Shown one piece after another: positions 31,366 through 39,907 of a DNA stretch of 64,000 nt; within the stretch, counting starts at the first letter, position 1; each line of letters starts with the position of its first letter. The stretch spans positions 29,492 to 93,491 of the forward strand of contig NZ_QXFK01000005.1 in the NCBI RefSeq assembly GCF_003581645.1, written 5' to 3'. The DNA is from Pelagerythrobacter aerophilus (GTDB taxonomy: Bacteria; Pseudomonadota; Alphaproteobacteria; Sphingomonadales; Sphingomonadaceae). A program made the position numbers and the translations under genes. The notes beneath the pieces are model-generated. The model worked only from the letters and a program-made list of their open reading frames with translations. It was not told where the DNA came from and ran no database searches.

Positions 31366-31466
31366 GTCCCCGCGCAGGCGGGGACCTCAGGCCGCGAGCG
31401 CTTCGCCAGAGGACGTTCTCACACCCGACGACCAGGCGGCCCGAGACCCCCGCCTGCGCGGGGGAT
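31366..31466. repeat. Second REP-like pair inside the same broken gene
   Basis: 31366-31385 (GTCCCCGCGCAGGCGGGGAC) and 31446-31466 (ACCCCCGCCTGCGCGGGGGAT) are inverted copies of one another, and each is nearly palindromic. They are separated by ~60 bases and lie within the third coding frame of the 30159-31818 gene. The paired architecture equals that of the sucB-lpd element, but the sequence is different. Confidence 0.7.
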
Positions 31467-31854
31467 CGGAAGAGGGGGAGGAGGTGCTCGAAACCTCTCC
31501 CACACCCGCCGCCCACCGTGTCGCAAGTGTCAACAGCGCCCGACCGGCGGAGGCGGCGCGCGTGCGGCTCGTCCCGCGCCGGGGTGGACCCGCCGCTGCC
31601 GTCGCAGGGAGCGCACGGCTCGCCGATTGCGGCGGACCCGGCGGGGCAGGGGGGGATTGCTGCGGGGAGAGGCGACGCGCGGCCTTCCCTCTCCCCCTCC
31701 CCCGGGCTCGCGCGCCGTCTCCCGTCCGCTCAGGACAGCACGTCGACCGGACGACCGGTCCGTCGCGCGGCAGGGGCCTTGCTCCCAGCGGGGTCCCTGC
31801 TTGCGGCGGCGGCGGTGAGGAGGGGGTGGCGACGGGCGGCAGGCGCCCGGGCGA

Positions 31855-32406
31855 TTACTCTTCGAACAGCTCGAGCTCGACCTGCCCGTGCCCGGCGCGG
31901 ACCAGGCCGATTTCCTCGGCCGCGGCGCGCGAGAGGTCGATCGTGCGCTTGCCGGAGAACGGGCCGCGGTCGTTGATCCGCACGACGACCGACTTGCCGG
32001 TGCGCGGGTTGGTCACGCGGACCTTGCTGCCGAAGGGCAAGGTGCGGTGCGCAGCGGTCAGGCCGTTCATGTCGAACCGCTCGCCGCTCGCCGTCGGCCG
32101 GCCGTGGAACCGGCGGCCGTAGTACGATGCGATGCCGTTGCCGAGCGAGCGCATCGCGGGTTCCTCCGGCGCGGCCGGCGGGTCGAGCGCGATCGTCTCG
32201 ACCGCGCTCACGGTCGGCGCGATGCGAATCATCGTCGCGGTCGGCACGGCGTACTGCGCGGCGAGGGGGGTGGTGTCCTTGCCGGTCGGCGCGCCGGTAT
32301 CGGCGAGCGCCGGACCGCCGGCAGGGGCAGTCAGCATCAGCGCCGCGCCGAGCCCGGCGAGTGCGCGCATCCGCTGGCGGCGGAGGTGGGCTTTGGTCCC
32401 GTCCAT
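31855..32406 (-). CDS. rlpA: RlpA-like septal ring lytic transglycosylase
   Basis: 183 residues from [18 protein letters not shown], with a signal-peptide-like hydrophobic stretch ending near ALA-DT. The double-psi beta-barrel domain of RlpA is clear: [49 protein letters not shown] and [14 protein letters not shown]. These proteins cleave denuded glycan strands at the division septum or elsewhere. No SPOR domain is present, so it is a short form. The open frame continues upstream to 32661, but that part is basic and unconserved. Confidence 0.92.
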   Translation of the reverse strand: MDGTKAHLRRQRMRALAGLGAALMLTAPAGGPALADTGAPTGKDTTPLAAQYAVPTATMIRIAPTVSAVETIALDPPAAPEEPAMRSLGNGIASYYGRRFHGRPTASGERFDMNGLTAAHRTLPFGSKVRVTNPRTGKSVVVRINDRGPFSGKRTIDLSRAAAEEIGLVRAGHGQVELELFEE

Positions 32407-33276
32407 AGCGGTGGGGCTATACCCGCTGCGATCCGGCCGCGGCACCACCCGGCAGGCCGCTCGCCCCGAATCTCGTTCGACTCGTCCCGCTTCGGGGAAC
32501 GCAAGGCGACTTTTTCGGGCGCCGCCACCGATGCGATCGGGCCGCCAAACCGCCTCGCCGGGCCGTTCGGAAGCCGATTCGCAGGCCCGTTTCGGGCGGC
32601 AGGGCGGAGGGAAAGAGAAAGAAAGCGAGGAAAAGCGAGGAAAATCAGGGCCGGAAAGCAAATGGGGCCGGCATCGCTGCCGACCCCACTCTCACCGATG
32701 CGTGGTCTTCCGTCCTGGCAGAGCCATTTGCGGAAGCGCTTGGCGCCGGTGTTTCAGCGGCTGTCCGGCGAACCGGACCTCTCGCTTCTGTCACCGGCGC
32801 TCGCGCCGGCATCCGGTTCCGTCGGGCGGCGAGTGCGGGTCCGAAGACCTTTCCTCAGCCGCTCGGCAGTTCCGCGACCGGTCGAACCGTGTTGGCCGGC
32901 GATCTCGAACGGTTCTGCGCAGGCTCGCACCTTCGCAGCTCCTCGACCTCCGACCGGATCGTCCGGCCTCGCGACGGCATTGCTTTCGCGTCCTTCTCAA
33001 GCGGTGCCCTTGCATCCGGCCGAAACCTTCTGCAGGTGTCCCTCGAAGACCGCGCGGACAGTTTCCGTCACGTCGAAATGGTCTGGAAAGTTTCCATGTT
33101 TTCAGGTCGCTAGACCGTCAAACTCGAAGCTTTCCGCAGCCCTTTCGATGTCTTGAAACTGCGCCCGAAAAACGAGTCGGGCAAGTTGGCAAGCCCGCAG
33201 TTATCCACTTTCCGCAGATTTCGCTGTGGACACGAGTGGATAAGTCAACCGCTTGTCGCAAAGTCAGCCAGCCAAG
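32407..33276. other. 870-bp non-coding stretch with DnaA-box-like motifs
   Basis: No convincing gene on either strand; open frames here lack ribosome sites and coding bias. Visible contents: a purine-rich tract with GCGAGGAAAA repeated (about 32609-32650), small hairpins such as CCGGCG-CTCG-CGCCGG near 32800, and at the right end TTATCCACT (33201-33209), TGTGGACAC (33225-33233) and AGTGGATAA (33235-33243). The first and last are a perfect 9-base inverted pair that differs from the DnaA box consensus TTATCCACA by one base. The region precedes rlpA and follows the argG stop. Confidence 0.55.
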
Positions 33277-34500
33277 TCAGCCGGCGGTCTTGTCCCGCTG
33301 CGCCAGCAGCCGCAGCCGCAGCGCGTTGAGTCGGATGAAGCCCTGCGCATCCTTCTGGTCGTAGGCCCCGGCATCGTCCTCGAACGTGACGTGCGCCTCG
33401 GAGTAGAGCGAGTTCGGCGACTTGCGCCCGACCACGCTGGCGAGCCCCTTGTAGAGCTTGAGCCGCACGGTGCCGCTGACTTTCGCCTGGCTGAGGTCGA
33501 TCGCCGCCTGCAGCATCTCGCGCTCGGGACTGAACCAGAAGCCGTTGTAGATGAGCTCGGCGTACTTCGGCATCAGCTCGTCCTTGAGATGCGCCGCGCC
33601 GCGGTCGAGGGTAATCTGCTCGATCCCGCGGTGGGCGCGGGCGTAGATCTCGCCGCCGGGGGTCTCGTACATCCCGCGGCTCTTCATCCCGACGAACCGG
33701 TTCTCGACCAGATCGAGCCGGCCGATGCCATGCTTGCGGCCGAGATCGTTGAGCGCGGCGAGCAGCGTTGCCGGGCTCATCGCCTCGCCATTCAGCGCGA
33801 CGCCGTCGCCCTTCTCGAAGTCGATCGTGATGTATTCCGGCGTGTCGGGCGCTTCCTCCGGATGGTCGGTGCGCGAGTAGACGTAATCGGGCGTCTCCTC
33901 CCACGGATCTTCCAGCACCTTGCCTTCGGACGAGGTGTGGAGGAGGTTCGCATCGGTCGAGAACGGGCTCTCGCCGCGCTTGTCCTTCGGCACCGCGATC
34001 TGGTGCGCTTCGGCCCAGGCGATCAGGGCGGTGCGCGAATTGAGGTCCCACTCGCGCCACGGGGCGATCACCTTGATGTCGGGGTCGAGCGCGTAGGCCG
34101 AGAGTTCGAAGCGGACCTGATCGTTACCCTTGCCGGTCGCGCCGTGGGAGATCGCGTCTGCTCCTGTCTCGCGGGCTATCTCGACCAGCCGCTTGGAAAT
34201 CAGCGGCCGCGCGATCGAGGTGCCGAGCAGGTAGTCGCCTTCGTAGCGCGCATTGGCCCGCATCATCGGGAACACGAAGTCGCGCACGAATTCCTCGCGC
34301 AGGTCCTCGATGAAGATGTGCTTGTCGGGAATGCCCATCGCTCGGGCCTTGGCGCGCGCGGGCTCGATCTCCTCGCCCTGGCCGAGGTCGGCGGTGAAGG
34401 TGACGACCTCCAGCCCGCGCTCGACCTCCAGCCACTTGGCGATGACGCTGGTATCGAGACCGCCCGAATAGGCGAGGACGACACGCTTGATATCCGACAT
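33277..34500 (-). CDS. argG: Argininosuccinate synthase
   Basis: 407 residues. The ATP-pyrophosphatase P-loop AYSGGLDTS (residues 10-18), [13 protein letters not shown] and the citrulline/aspartate-binding sequences are intact. It joins citrulline and aspartate with ATP to make argininosuccinate, the penultimate arginine-biosynthesis step. The ATG at 34500 begins [14 protein letters not shown], the standard start. No other arg genes are nearby. Confidence 0.97.
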   Translation of the reverse strand: MSDIKRVVLAYSGGLDTSVIAKWLEVERGLEVVTFTADLGQGEEIEPARAKARAMGIPDKHIFIEDLREEFVRDFVFPMMRANARYEGDYLLGTSIARPLISKRLVEIARETGADAISHGATGKGNDQVRFELSAYALDPDIKVIAPWREWDLNSRTALIAWAEAHQIAVPKDKRGESPFSTDANLLHTSSEGKVLEDPWEETPDYVYSRTDHPEEAPDTPEYITIDFEKGDGVALNGEAMSPATLLAALNDLGRKHGIGRLDLVENRFVGMKSRGMYETPGGEIYARAHRGIEQITLDRGAAHLKDELMPKYAELIYNGFWFSPEREMLQAAIDLSQAKVSGTVRLKLYKGLASVVGRKSPNSLYSEAHVTFEDDAGAYDQKDAQGFIRLNALRLRLLAQRDKTAG

Positions 34501-34596
34501 TCGTTGGGCTCCGTGATTCCGGCCGTAATTCCGGCGGGGCCGGTATCAGGCGCCGCCCGGCGCGGCAACGGAGAAGCGGTTGGGGGCGGCGGAGCG

Positions 34597-35862
34597 CTAC
34601 TTGCCCGTTTGATGGCTCAGGTTCGCCTCCGCCTCACCCATATAGTCGCGGGTGAGGGGCAGAGCGTGCCGGTTGCGGGTGAACTGGATCTGGTAGTTGC
34701 ACATGCTGCCGCTTTCGAACGCGGCCGTCGCGCCGGCGAGATAGAAGGTCCACATGCGGTAGAAGCGCGGATCGAACATCGCCTCGATCTCGGCGCGATT
34801 GACTTCGCAGTTGGCGTACCAGGCGCGCAGGGTCCGGGCGTAATGCAGGCGGAGCATCTCGATATCGGCGGCGATCAGCCGGACCTTCTCGCTTGCCGTG
34901 ACCGTTTCGCTGAGGGCCGGGATGTACCCACCGGGGAAGATGTACTTGCGGGTGAAGGCATCGGTTGTGCCGGGGCCGCCCATCCGGCCGATGGTGTGGA
35001 GCAGCATGACCCCGTCGCCCGCCAGCAGTCCGGCGCTGGCGCGGAAGAACGTCTCGAACTGCGGCCGTCCGACGTGCTCGAACATGCCGACCGAGACGAT
35101 CCGGTCGAACCTGTCCCCGCGTGCCGCGAGGTCGCGGTAGTCGATCAGCTCGAACTCCACCCGGTCGGCCACGCCCGCCTCCTCGGCACGCTGCCGGGCG
35201 AGGGCGATCTGCTCTTCGCTCAAGGTGATCCCCTTGACCCGCAGATCGAAATGGCGCGCGAGATAGATCGCCATGCCGCCCCAGCCGCAGCCGATGTCGA
35301 GCACGCTCTGGCCATCCTCGAGCAGGAGCTTGGCGGCGATGTGGGCGAGCTTGGCCTCCTGCGCTTCACCCAGGGTCATGTCCTCGCGCGGCCAGTAGGC
35401 GCAGCTATACTGCATGTGTTCCGCATCGAGCATCATGCGGTAGAGGTCGTTTCCGATGTCGTAGTGATGCGCGACGTTGCGCTTGGACGAGCGGGACTGG
35501 TTGATGGACTCCGCCGTGAATCCGATCCGGTTCTTCAGGCGGCGTAGCGGGCTCGGCGGGTGAAGGCGCGCGCCCGCTTCCCACGGGGCGTTCCTCCGGA
35601 TCAGTTCGACGAGCTGCATCACGTCGCCGGTCTCGATCACGAGGCGGCCGTCCATGAACGTCTCGGCCGCGCCCAGGCTGGGGTCGAGCAGGATGTCGCG
35701 CGCAACCCGGTCATCCGACAGGCGAACCGCGACATTCGGATAGCCCGGCGCAGGCTCGCCGAATTCGGCGCGCCGGCCGTCGGCATGTACGACCGTCAGC
35801 CGGCCGGAACGTACCGTGCGGCCCATGATTTTGTCGAAGAGCGAAGCTGCGTTCATCGTCAT
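34597..35862 (-). CDS. Cyclopropane-fatty-acyl-phospholipid synthase family methyltransferase (copy with catalytic Cys)
   Basis: 421 residues. An N-terminal ~110-residue lipid-binding region (sterol-carrier-like) precedes a SAM methyltransferase domain with HHYDIGNDLYRMML, the active-site YSCAYW (bicarbonate-binding Cys of CFA synthase), VLDIGCGWGG for SAM binding, GMFEHVG, and FPGGYIPALSE. It would transfer a methylene from SAM to unsaturated acyl chains of membrane phospholipids. The next gene upstream is a paralogue in the same direction, 35 bases away. MTMN or its second Met (35856) may be the start. Confidence 0.9.
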   Translation of the reverse strand: MTMNAASLFDKIMGRTVRSGRLTVVHADGRRAEFGEPAPGYPNVAVRLSDDRVARDILLDPSLGAAETFMDGRLVIETGDVMQLVELIRRNAPWEAGARLHPPSPLRRLKNRIGFTAESINQSRSSKRNVAHHYDIGNDLYRMMLDAEHMQYSCAYWPREDMTLGEAQEAKLAHIAAKLLLEDGQSVLDIGCGWGGMAIYLARHFDLRVKGITLSEEQIALARQRAEEAGVADRVEFELIDYRDLAARGDRFDRIVSVGMFEHVGRPQFETFFRASAGLLAGDGVMLLHTIGRMGGPGTTDAFTRKYIFPGGYIPALSETVTASEKVRLIAADIEMLRLHYARTLRAWYANCEVNRAEIEAMFDPRFYRMWTFYLAGATAAFESGSMCNYQIQFTRNRHALPLTRDYMGEAEANLSHQTGK

Positions 35863-35897
35863 ACCAATACCCGTTGGACCGGATTACCAAGTCTGCG

Positions 35898-37199
35898 CTA
35901 TTCCGCCGCCTCCCGCAGCGCCGGATCGAAGCGCCAGTCCGGCACTTCGCCCCGCTCGCGCAAGCGTGCGCTTTCCTCGTACATGTAGTCTCGTGTCATC
36001 GGGATAGCCGCGCGGTCCTTCACGTACTGGATCTGCCAGTTGACCAGGGTGCCGTTGCGGAAGCTCTGCTCGGCGCCGGCGAGATAGAACAGCCACATGC
36101 GGTAGAAGGTCTCGTCGTACATCGCGGTGATTTCCTCGCGGTGCATCACTGTGCGATTGTACCATTCCTCCAGCGTGTGGCTGTAGTGGAAACGCATCGC
36201 TTCCACGTCCATCACTTGCCAGCCGGCCTTCTCGCTCTCGGTCACGAGTTCCGAGAGGGCGGGGATGTAGCCGCCCGGGAAGATGTACTTGCGCGTCCAG
36301 GCGTCGGTGAACCCCGGCGGGCCGGCGCGGCCGCAGCAGTGGCTGAACATGACCCCGTCGGATTTGAGCAGCTCGTGCGTGTGGCGGAAGAATTGCGGGT
36401 AGTGGATCGTGCCGACATGCTCGAGCAGGCCAACGCTGGTGATGCGGTCGAATTGCCCCTCGACGTCGCGGTAGTCCATCAGCGCGAACTTGACCTTGTC
36501 GGCCACACCCTCGGCCTCGGCGCGCTCCTGACAGAAGGCGATCTGGTCGGGTGCGAGGGCGACGCCGAGCACCTCCACCCCGTACATCTTGTGCAGGTAG
36601 AGCGCGAGACCGCCCCAGCCGCAGCCGATGTCGAGCACGCGCATGCCCTCGCACTTGCCTTGCTGCAGATGGAGCTTGGCGGCGATGTGCGCCTTCTTGT
36701 CCATCTGCGCCTTCTCGAGGCTGTTCGAAGGGTCGCGGTAGTACGCCATGGTGTACTGCCGGTCCTCGTCGAGGAAGCGCTCGTAGAGCGCGCGGGTGAG
36801 GTTGTAAGTGTGCTCCGCGTTCTTGCGCGCCTTGCTTTTGAGGTTGACCCCGTCGAGCTTCGCGATTGCCTTCTGAGCGGCGCGGCGCAGCAGGCCCTGC
36901 GACTGGATCGCCTTGTCGCCGATGGACTTGGTGTTCTCGGTGACGAACAGGATCATGTCGCGGATATCGTGTGGGGGCTCCACGACCAGCCAGCCCCACA
37001 TGAAAGCCTCACCTGCCCCAAGTTGGGGATAGCGGGCGATGTGCGCGGCAGCCTTGGGGTGCGTCAGGGTGATGCGGATGGCCCCCTTCGCATCGGTGGC
37101 CGGACCCGGGCCGTAGTCGTAGATCTTGCCGTCGTGGTCGGTGACGATGAGCTTGCCGCGCTTGATCGCCGATTTCAGGAACTTGTCGAGCAGCCACAT
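35898..37199 (-). CDS. CFA-synthase-like methyltransferase paralogue lacking the active-site Cys
   Basis: 433 residues from MWLLDKFLKSAIKRGKL (the frame opens six codons earlier). Same two-domain plan as the neighbouring gene: lipid-binding N-terminal part, VLDIGCGWGG, SVGLLEHVG, FPGGYIPALSE. At the position of YSCAYW this copy reads YTMAYY, so the conserved cysteine that holds bicarbonate in E. coli Cfa is Met. Other relatives with this change act as different SAM-dependent lipid methyltransferases. It may methylate or modify another lipid, or assist the first copy. Confidence 0.85.
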   Translation of the reverse strand: MWLLDKFLKSAIKRGKLIVTDHDGKIYDYGPGPATDAKGAIRITLTHPKAAAHIARYPQLGAGEAFMWGWLVVEPPHDIRDMILFVTENTKSIGDKAIQSQGLLRRAAQKAIAKLDGVNLKSKARKNAEHTYNLTRALYERFLDEDRQYTMAYYRDPSNSLEKAQMDKKAHIAAKLHLQQGKCEGMRVLDIGCGWGGLALYLHKMYGVEVLGVALAPDQIAFCQERAEAEGVADKVKFALMDYRDVEGQFDRITSVGLLEHVGTIHYPQFFRHTHELLKSDGVMFSHCCGRAGPPGFTDAWTRKYIFPGGYIPALSELVTESEKAGWQVMDVEAMRFHYSHTLEEWYNRTVMHREEITAMYDETFYRMWLFYLAGAEQSFRNGTLVNWQIQYVKDRAAIPMTRDYMYEESARLRERGEVPDWRFDPALREAAE

Positions 37200-37268
37200 G
37201 CCTGGCGCATCTCCCATTGCGTCTGGGTCGAGCTTCGCCCGAGCGGCCGCGTGCTGTCAACCAAACCG

Positions 37269-38057
37269 CTAGGGCCGCACATCCTCACGCGCGAGGTAGA
37301 TCACGTCGCGCGGCTGGGCGAGGAGGTGCTGGCCGCTGTCGACGTAGAGCGTCTCCCCGCTGGCGAGCCATCCTTCGGCAAGCCAGAGGCAGGCATCGGC
37401 GACCTCGTCCACACCGGTCTTGCGCTTGAGCAGGTTGAGGCGGTGCGAGACTTCAGTCTCCGCCTCGCTCTGGTCGTGGCTCGCGAGGATCGCGCCGGGG
37501 GCGAGGGCATAGACGCGGTCCGCAGGCTGCGCTGGCCCCATCGCCAGCATCCGCACGGCGGCTGCGGCGGCGTGCTTGCTCATCGTGTAGCTGAAGAAGT
37601 CGGGATTGGGATTGGCGAGTTTCTGATCGGTCATCTGGATCACGCGCCGCCCGCCCCGTGCCGTCGCCCGGGCGAGGAAGGTCTGCGTCATGCGCGCGGG
37701 CGTCACCGCGTTGATCTGCATGGCGGCGTCGCAGGTCGCCGGGTCGAGCGCGCGGACGTCGTCGAGCCGGAAGGTCGAGGCCGAGTTCACCAGCACGCGC
37801 CAGTCGGGCAGCCGTGCGGCGAGCTGCTCGACCATGGCCACTGCCGCGTCGCCGTCGGCAAGATCACACTGGATCGTTTCGGCCGAGGGGAGGGACGTTG
37901 CGAGCACCTCCGCCTCAGCAGCCGAGCGGCCGTAGTGGATCACGACGTGCCAACCCGCTTCGCCGAAACGGCGTGCGATCGCCGCCCCGATGCGTTTGGC
38001 TCCGCCGGTAACGAGGATTGCGGGGCGGTCTTGCGTACCTTGATCCATCGCGTTCAC
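37269..38057 (-). CDS. SDR family oxidoreductase, dihydromonapterin/pteridine-reductase-like
   Basis: 262 residues. NAD(P)-binding TGGAKRIG (about residues 17-24), NSAST after the fourth strand, and YTMSK as the catalytic Tyr-Lys. Two stretches, RVIQMTDQKLANPNPDFFSY and the end with GETLYVDSGQHL, are like FolM/pteridine reductases, which reduce dihydromonapterin or dihydrofolate; other SDR roles cannot be excluded. It lies just upstream of the CFA paralogue on the same strand, so SDR-cfa-cfa may be co-transcribed. Confidence 0.8.
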   Translation of the reverse strand: MNAMDQGTQDRPAILVTGGAKRIGAAIARRFGEAGWHVVIHYGRSAAEAEVLATSLPSAETIQCDLADGDAAVAMVEQLAARLPDWRVLVNSASTFRLDDVRALDPATCDAAMQINAVTPARMTQTFLARATARGGRRVIQMTDQKLANPNPDFFSYTMSKHAAAAAVRMLAMGPAQPADRVYALAPGAILASHDQSEAETEVSHRLNLLKRKTGVDEVADACLWLAEGWLASGETLYVDSGQHLLAQPRDVIYLAREDVRP

Positions 38058-38082
38058 TCAAGCACAGGCGCCGCGCCGCGCA

Positions 38083-38119
38083 AAGGAAAAGGCGCGCCGT
38101 CCGGTGGACGACGCGCCTT
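38083..38119 (-). terminator. Rho-independent terminator after glycine-zipper gene
   Basis: A 14-bp stem with one mismatch (38089-38102 with 38106-38119) and GGT loop. On the minus strand it is followed by CCTTTTCCTTT, with a short T tract at the stem foot. It lies ~40 bases downstream of the 38158 stop and before the SDR gene. Confidence 0.75.
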
Positions 38120-38157
38120 CCTGCCGGATCCTGCTCGCGTTCAGGCCCGGCCGGGTA

Positions 38158-38577
38158 TCAGCGGCACTTGAGGCTGCCGCGGTCGATCTCGCGTCCGACC
38201 ACCGCACCGAGCGCGCCGCCGAGGATCGCACCGAGGGTGCGGTCCCCGTCACCGGCGATCTCGTGACCCGCCAGCGCACCGACGCCGGCGCCGATCACCA
38301 GACCGGTCGTGCCGTTGTCGCGCTTGCAGTAGTAGCGGCCGTCGCGCCCGCGCCACATGCTGGAGCCGCGCGTGATGCGGCGCGGTTCGCGGTAGCGGCC
38401 GCGGCGGTCATAACGATCGCGATCGCGCCAGCGGCGGTCGCGGTCGTAGGATGCCGAGACATCGGTATGGGCTGCGACGGTCGTCTGCGTCGGCGCCGGG
38501 AGCTCGACCGCCATGGACGGGACGGCGGTCGCCGAAAGGGCCACTGCGGCAGCGGCGAAAAGCGTCTTCTTCATCAT
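38158..38577 (-). CDS. Glycine-zipper 2TM protein (copy 1)
   Basis: 139 residues from MMKKTLFAAA, a signal peptide cut near SMA-VE. A basic Arg/Asp/Tyr-rich middle is followed by GLVIGAGVGALAGHEIAG, then GAILGGALGAVVGREIDR, a paired glycine-zipper hairpin of the type seen in outer-membrane-associated small proteins (OmpA/Rick17kDa-like). A near-identical paralogue sits immediately upstream. AGGAG stands ~11 bases before the start. Envelope protein of unknown role, possibly stress-linked. Confidence 0.85.
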   Translation of the reverse strand: MMKKTLFAAAAVALSATAVPSMAVELPAPTQTTVAAHTDVSASYDRDRRWRDRDRYDRRGRYREPRRITRGSSMWRGRDGRYYCKRDNGTTGLVIGAGVGALAGHEIAGDGDRTLGAILGGALGAVVGREIDRGSLKCR

Positions 38578-38633
38578 TGTTGTTCTATCTCCTTTCGGAT
38601 GCGGGATTGCGCGTGTGCCGGCGGTCTCGTCGG

Positions 38634-38659
38634 TCGATCCACAACACCGGATGAACAAA
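38634..38659 (-). promoter_or_regulatory. Conserved upstream motif of glycine-zipper copy 1
   Basis: The 26-base block (minus-strand form TTTGTTCATCCGGTGTTGTG then GATCGA) is ~57 bases upstream of copy 1. The same block occurs before copy 2 with 23 of 26 matching bases while flanking sequence differs, so it is probably a promoter or operator. Which sigma factor or regulator reads it is not known. Confidence 0.5.
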
Positions 38660-38751
38660 TGTCACCTTCGGCCAGGCTGCGGTGAAGCGTGCAGTTGGCG
38701 GGAGGGGACGAGCCGCCTGTCAGGCGTGCCCGTCCCGATCCCGACTTGCGG

Positions 38752-39126
38752 CTAGCGGCACTGCAGACTGCCGCGGTCGATCTCGCGGCCGATGATCGCG
38801 CCGACCGCGCCGCCGAGGATAGCGCCCAGCGTCCTGTCGCCGCGGCCGGCGATTTCATGGCCGGCCAGCGCGCCGACGCCCGCGCCGATCACGAGGCCGG
38901 TCGTACCGTTGTCGCGGCGGCAGTAGTAGCGGCCGTCGTCACCGCGCCACATGTACGAACTGCGCGTGATCCGGCGGGGCTCGTAGTAGCGCCCGTACCG
39001 ATCATAGAGCTGCGCGTCCTTGGCTCGCTTGCCGTGCGCCGGGGCCCACGGCGGCGGATCGGCCATCGCGGGGGTGGCAGTCACCGCCATCGAGGCGGCA
39101 GCGATAGCAAACAGCATCTTCTTCAT
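38752..39126 (-). CDS. Glycine-zipper 2TM protein (copy 2)
   Basis: 124 residues from MKKMLFAIAA, behind GGGAG. Signal peptide ends near AMA-DP. It shares DGRYYC-RDNGTTGLVIGAGV and the zipper with copy 1, and ends GREIDRGSLQCR (copy 1: GREIDRGSLKCR), but has a different Pro-rich start and a shorter basic middle. The two genes are tandem duplicates with separate conserved upstream motifs. Likely periplasmic or outer-membrane. Confidence 0.85.
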   Translation of the reverse strand: MKKMLFAIAAASMAVTATPAMADPPPWAPAHGKRAKDAQLYDRYGRYYEPRRITRSSYMWRGDDGRYYCRRDNGTTGLVIGAGVGALAGHEIAGRGDRTLGAILGGAVGAIIGREIDRGSLQCR

Positions 39127-39177
39127 CTTTCGACTCCCTAATTGGGCTTCCAGAGCCATTACGGCTCAACTTGTTCA

Positions 39178-39203
39178 TCGATCCCCAACCCCAGATGAAC
39201 AAA
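39178..39203 (-). promoter_or_regulatory. Conserved upstream motif of glycine-zipper copy 2
   Basis: Second copy of the block described at 38634-38659 (23 of 26 bases identical), ~52 bases before the copy-2 start. Here the block is flanked on its other side by GATCGATGAACAAG on the minus strand, making a partial inverted GTTCATC/GATGAAC pair that copy 1 lacks. Confidence 0.5.
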
Positions 39204-39268
39204 CTCGTGCCCGAGAACGACGTCAGACAAGGCGATGCGGGTGTGCGGCGAACCGTTGCACCCCTGTC

Positions 39269-39865
39269 TCAGAGCTGCGCGATCAGTTCCTTCGCATCGG
39301 CGATCGCCTGGTCGCGAATGTCGGGTCCGAAGCCGATCTTTTCAGCCCGGACGAACTCGAGATCGGGAATACCGATGAAGGCGAAGAAGTCGCGCAGCAG
39401 CGTCTCCTGGTGCTCGGCCGCGCCGCCGATCTCGTACGCTCCGCCGCGGGAGGAGGCGATGATCACCCGCCGCCCGCCGGCCAGGCCTTGCGGTGCGCCA
39501 TCCTTGTAGGTGAACGTCACGCCGGGAACGCCCAGGCGGTCGAGCCATGCCTTGAGCTGGCTGGGAATGGTGAAATTGTACATTGGCGCACCGACGATCA
39601 CGATGTCGGACGCGAGAAACTCGTCGAGCACCGCGCGCTCGGCGGGGAAGGCGGCGGCCATCGCCTCGTCGTGGCTGTCCTGCGGCATGCGGATCGCGCC
39701 GGTCGTGATCGAATCGATATGCGGCAGCGGATCGCTGACGAGATCGCGCTCGATCAGCGTCGCCTCGGGATGCTTGGCGGTCAGATGGTCGGCGATCGCC
39801 TGGGTGAGAACGCGGCTGACCGAGTTCGCTCCGGTGGTGGCGCTGTCGATACGGAGAATCTGCAT
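39269..39865 (-). CDS. azoR: FMN-dependent NADH-azoreductase
   Basis: 198 residues. A flavodoxin-like fold of the AzoR family: LRIDSATTGANSVSR at the start (FMN phosphate loop), PMYNFTIPSQLKAWLDR and the late SRGGAYEIGG. It reduces quinones and azo dyes with NAD(P)H and FMN. The divergent gene, 42 bases away, is an HxlR regulator, the usual partner in redox or quinone-responsive azoreductase operons. Confidence 0.92.
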   Translation of the reverse strand: MQILRIDSATTGANSVSRVLTQAIADHLTAKHPEATLIERDLVSDPLPHIDSITTGAIRMPQDSHDEAMAAAFPAERAVLDEFLASDIVIVGAPMYNFTIPSQLKAWLDRLGVPGVTFTYKDGAPQGLAGGRRVIIASSRGGAYEIGGAAEHQETLLRDFFAFIGIPDLEFVRAEKIGFGPDIRDQAIADAKELIAQL

Positions 39866-39907
39866 GAGCTTTGCTTTCCTTGGTTACGGATGATAACTAG
39901 GGGCCAT

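Larger units (their letters stand above)
30159..31818 (+). pseudogene. Helix-turn-helix (terminase-small-subunit-like) protein, broken by two frameshifts
   Basis: Coding character moves through three frames. The first frame runs from 30159 to about 30755 and holds a helix-turn-helix (about residues 150-195: FLDALATCGEVRAAAARVGV, then SRETAYRARR). The second runs from about 30757 to 30890 (continuing ATRALHGIEVPVIVRGEHVA). The third starts at about 30895 (HAAAARAERFDELLAVLAGH onward). The first switch is at a GC-dinucleotide run near 30750, the second at a run of ten G (30890-30899). Both are slippage-prone, so a sequencing or assembly error, a true mutation or phase variation are all possible. 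Residues ~22-58 derive from an inserted palindromic repeat; another repeat lies at 31366-31466. The true 3' end is unclear because all frames stay open. Confidence 0.6.

Noticed and set aside
31888..33156. Long plus-strand frames across rlpA and the 870-bp gap
   Set aside because: Overlap rlpA antisense, lack start signals and show strong Arg/Ala bias; the gap shows no coding periodicity by eye.
35874..38171. 765-codon open frame opposite the CFA paralogues and SDR gene
   Set aside because: Fully antisense to three recognisable enzymes; codon composition is that of a shadow frame.
38658..38751. Terminator after glycine-zipper copy 2
   Set aside because: A GGGACG/CGTCCC hairpin is present but lacks a T run on either strand.
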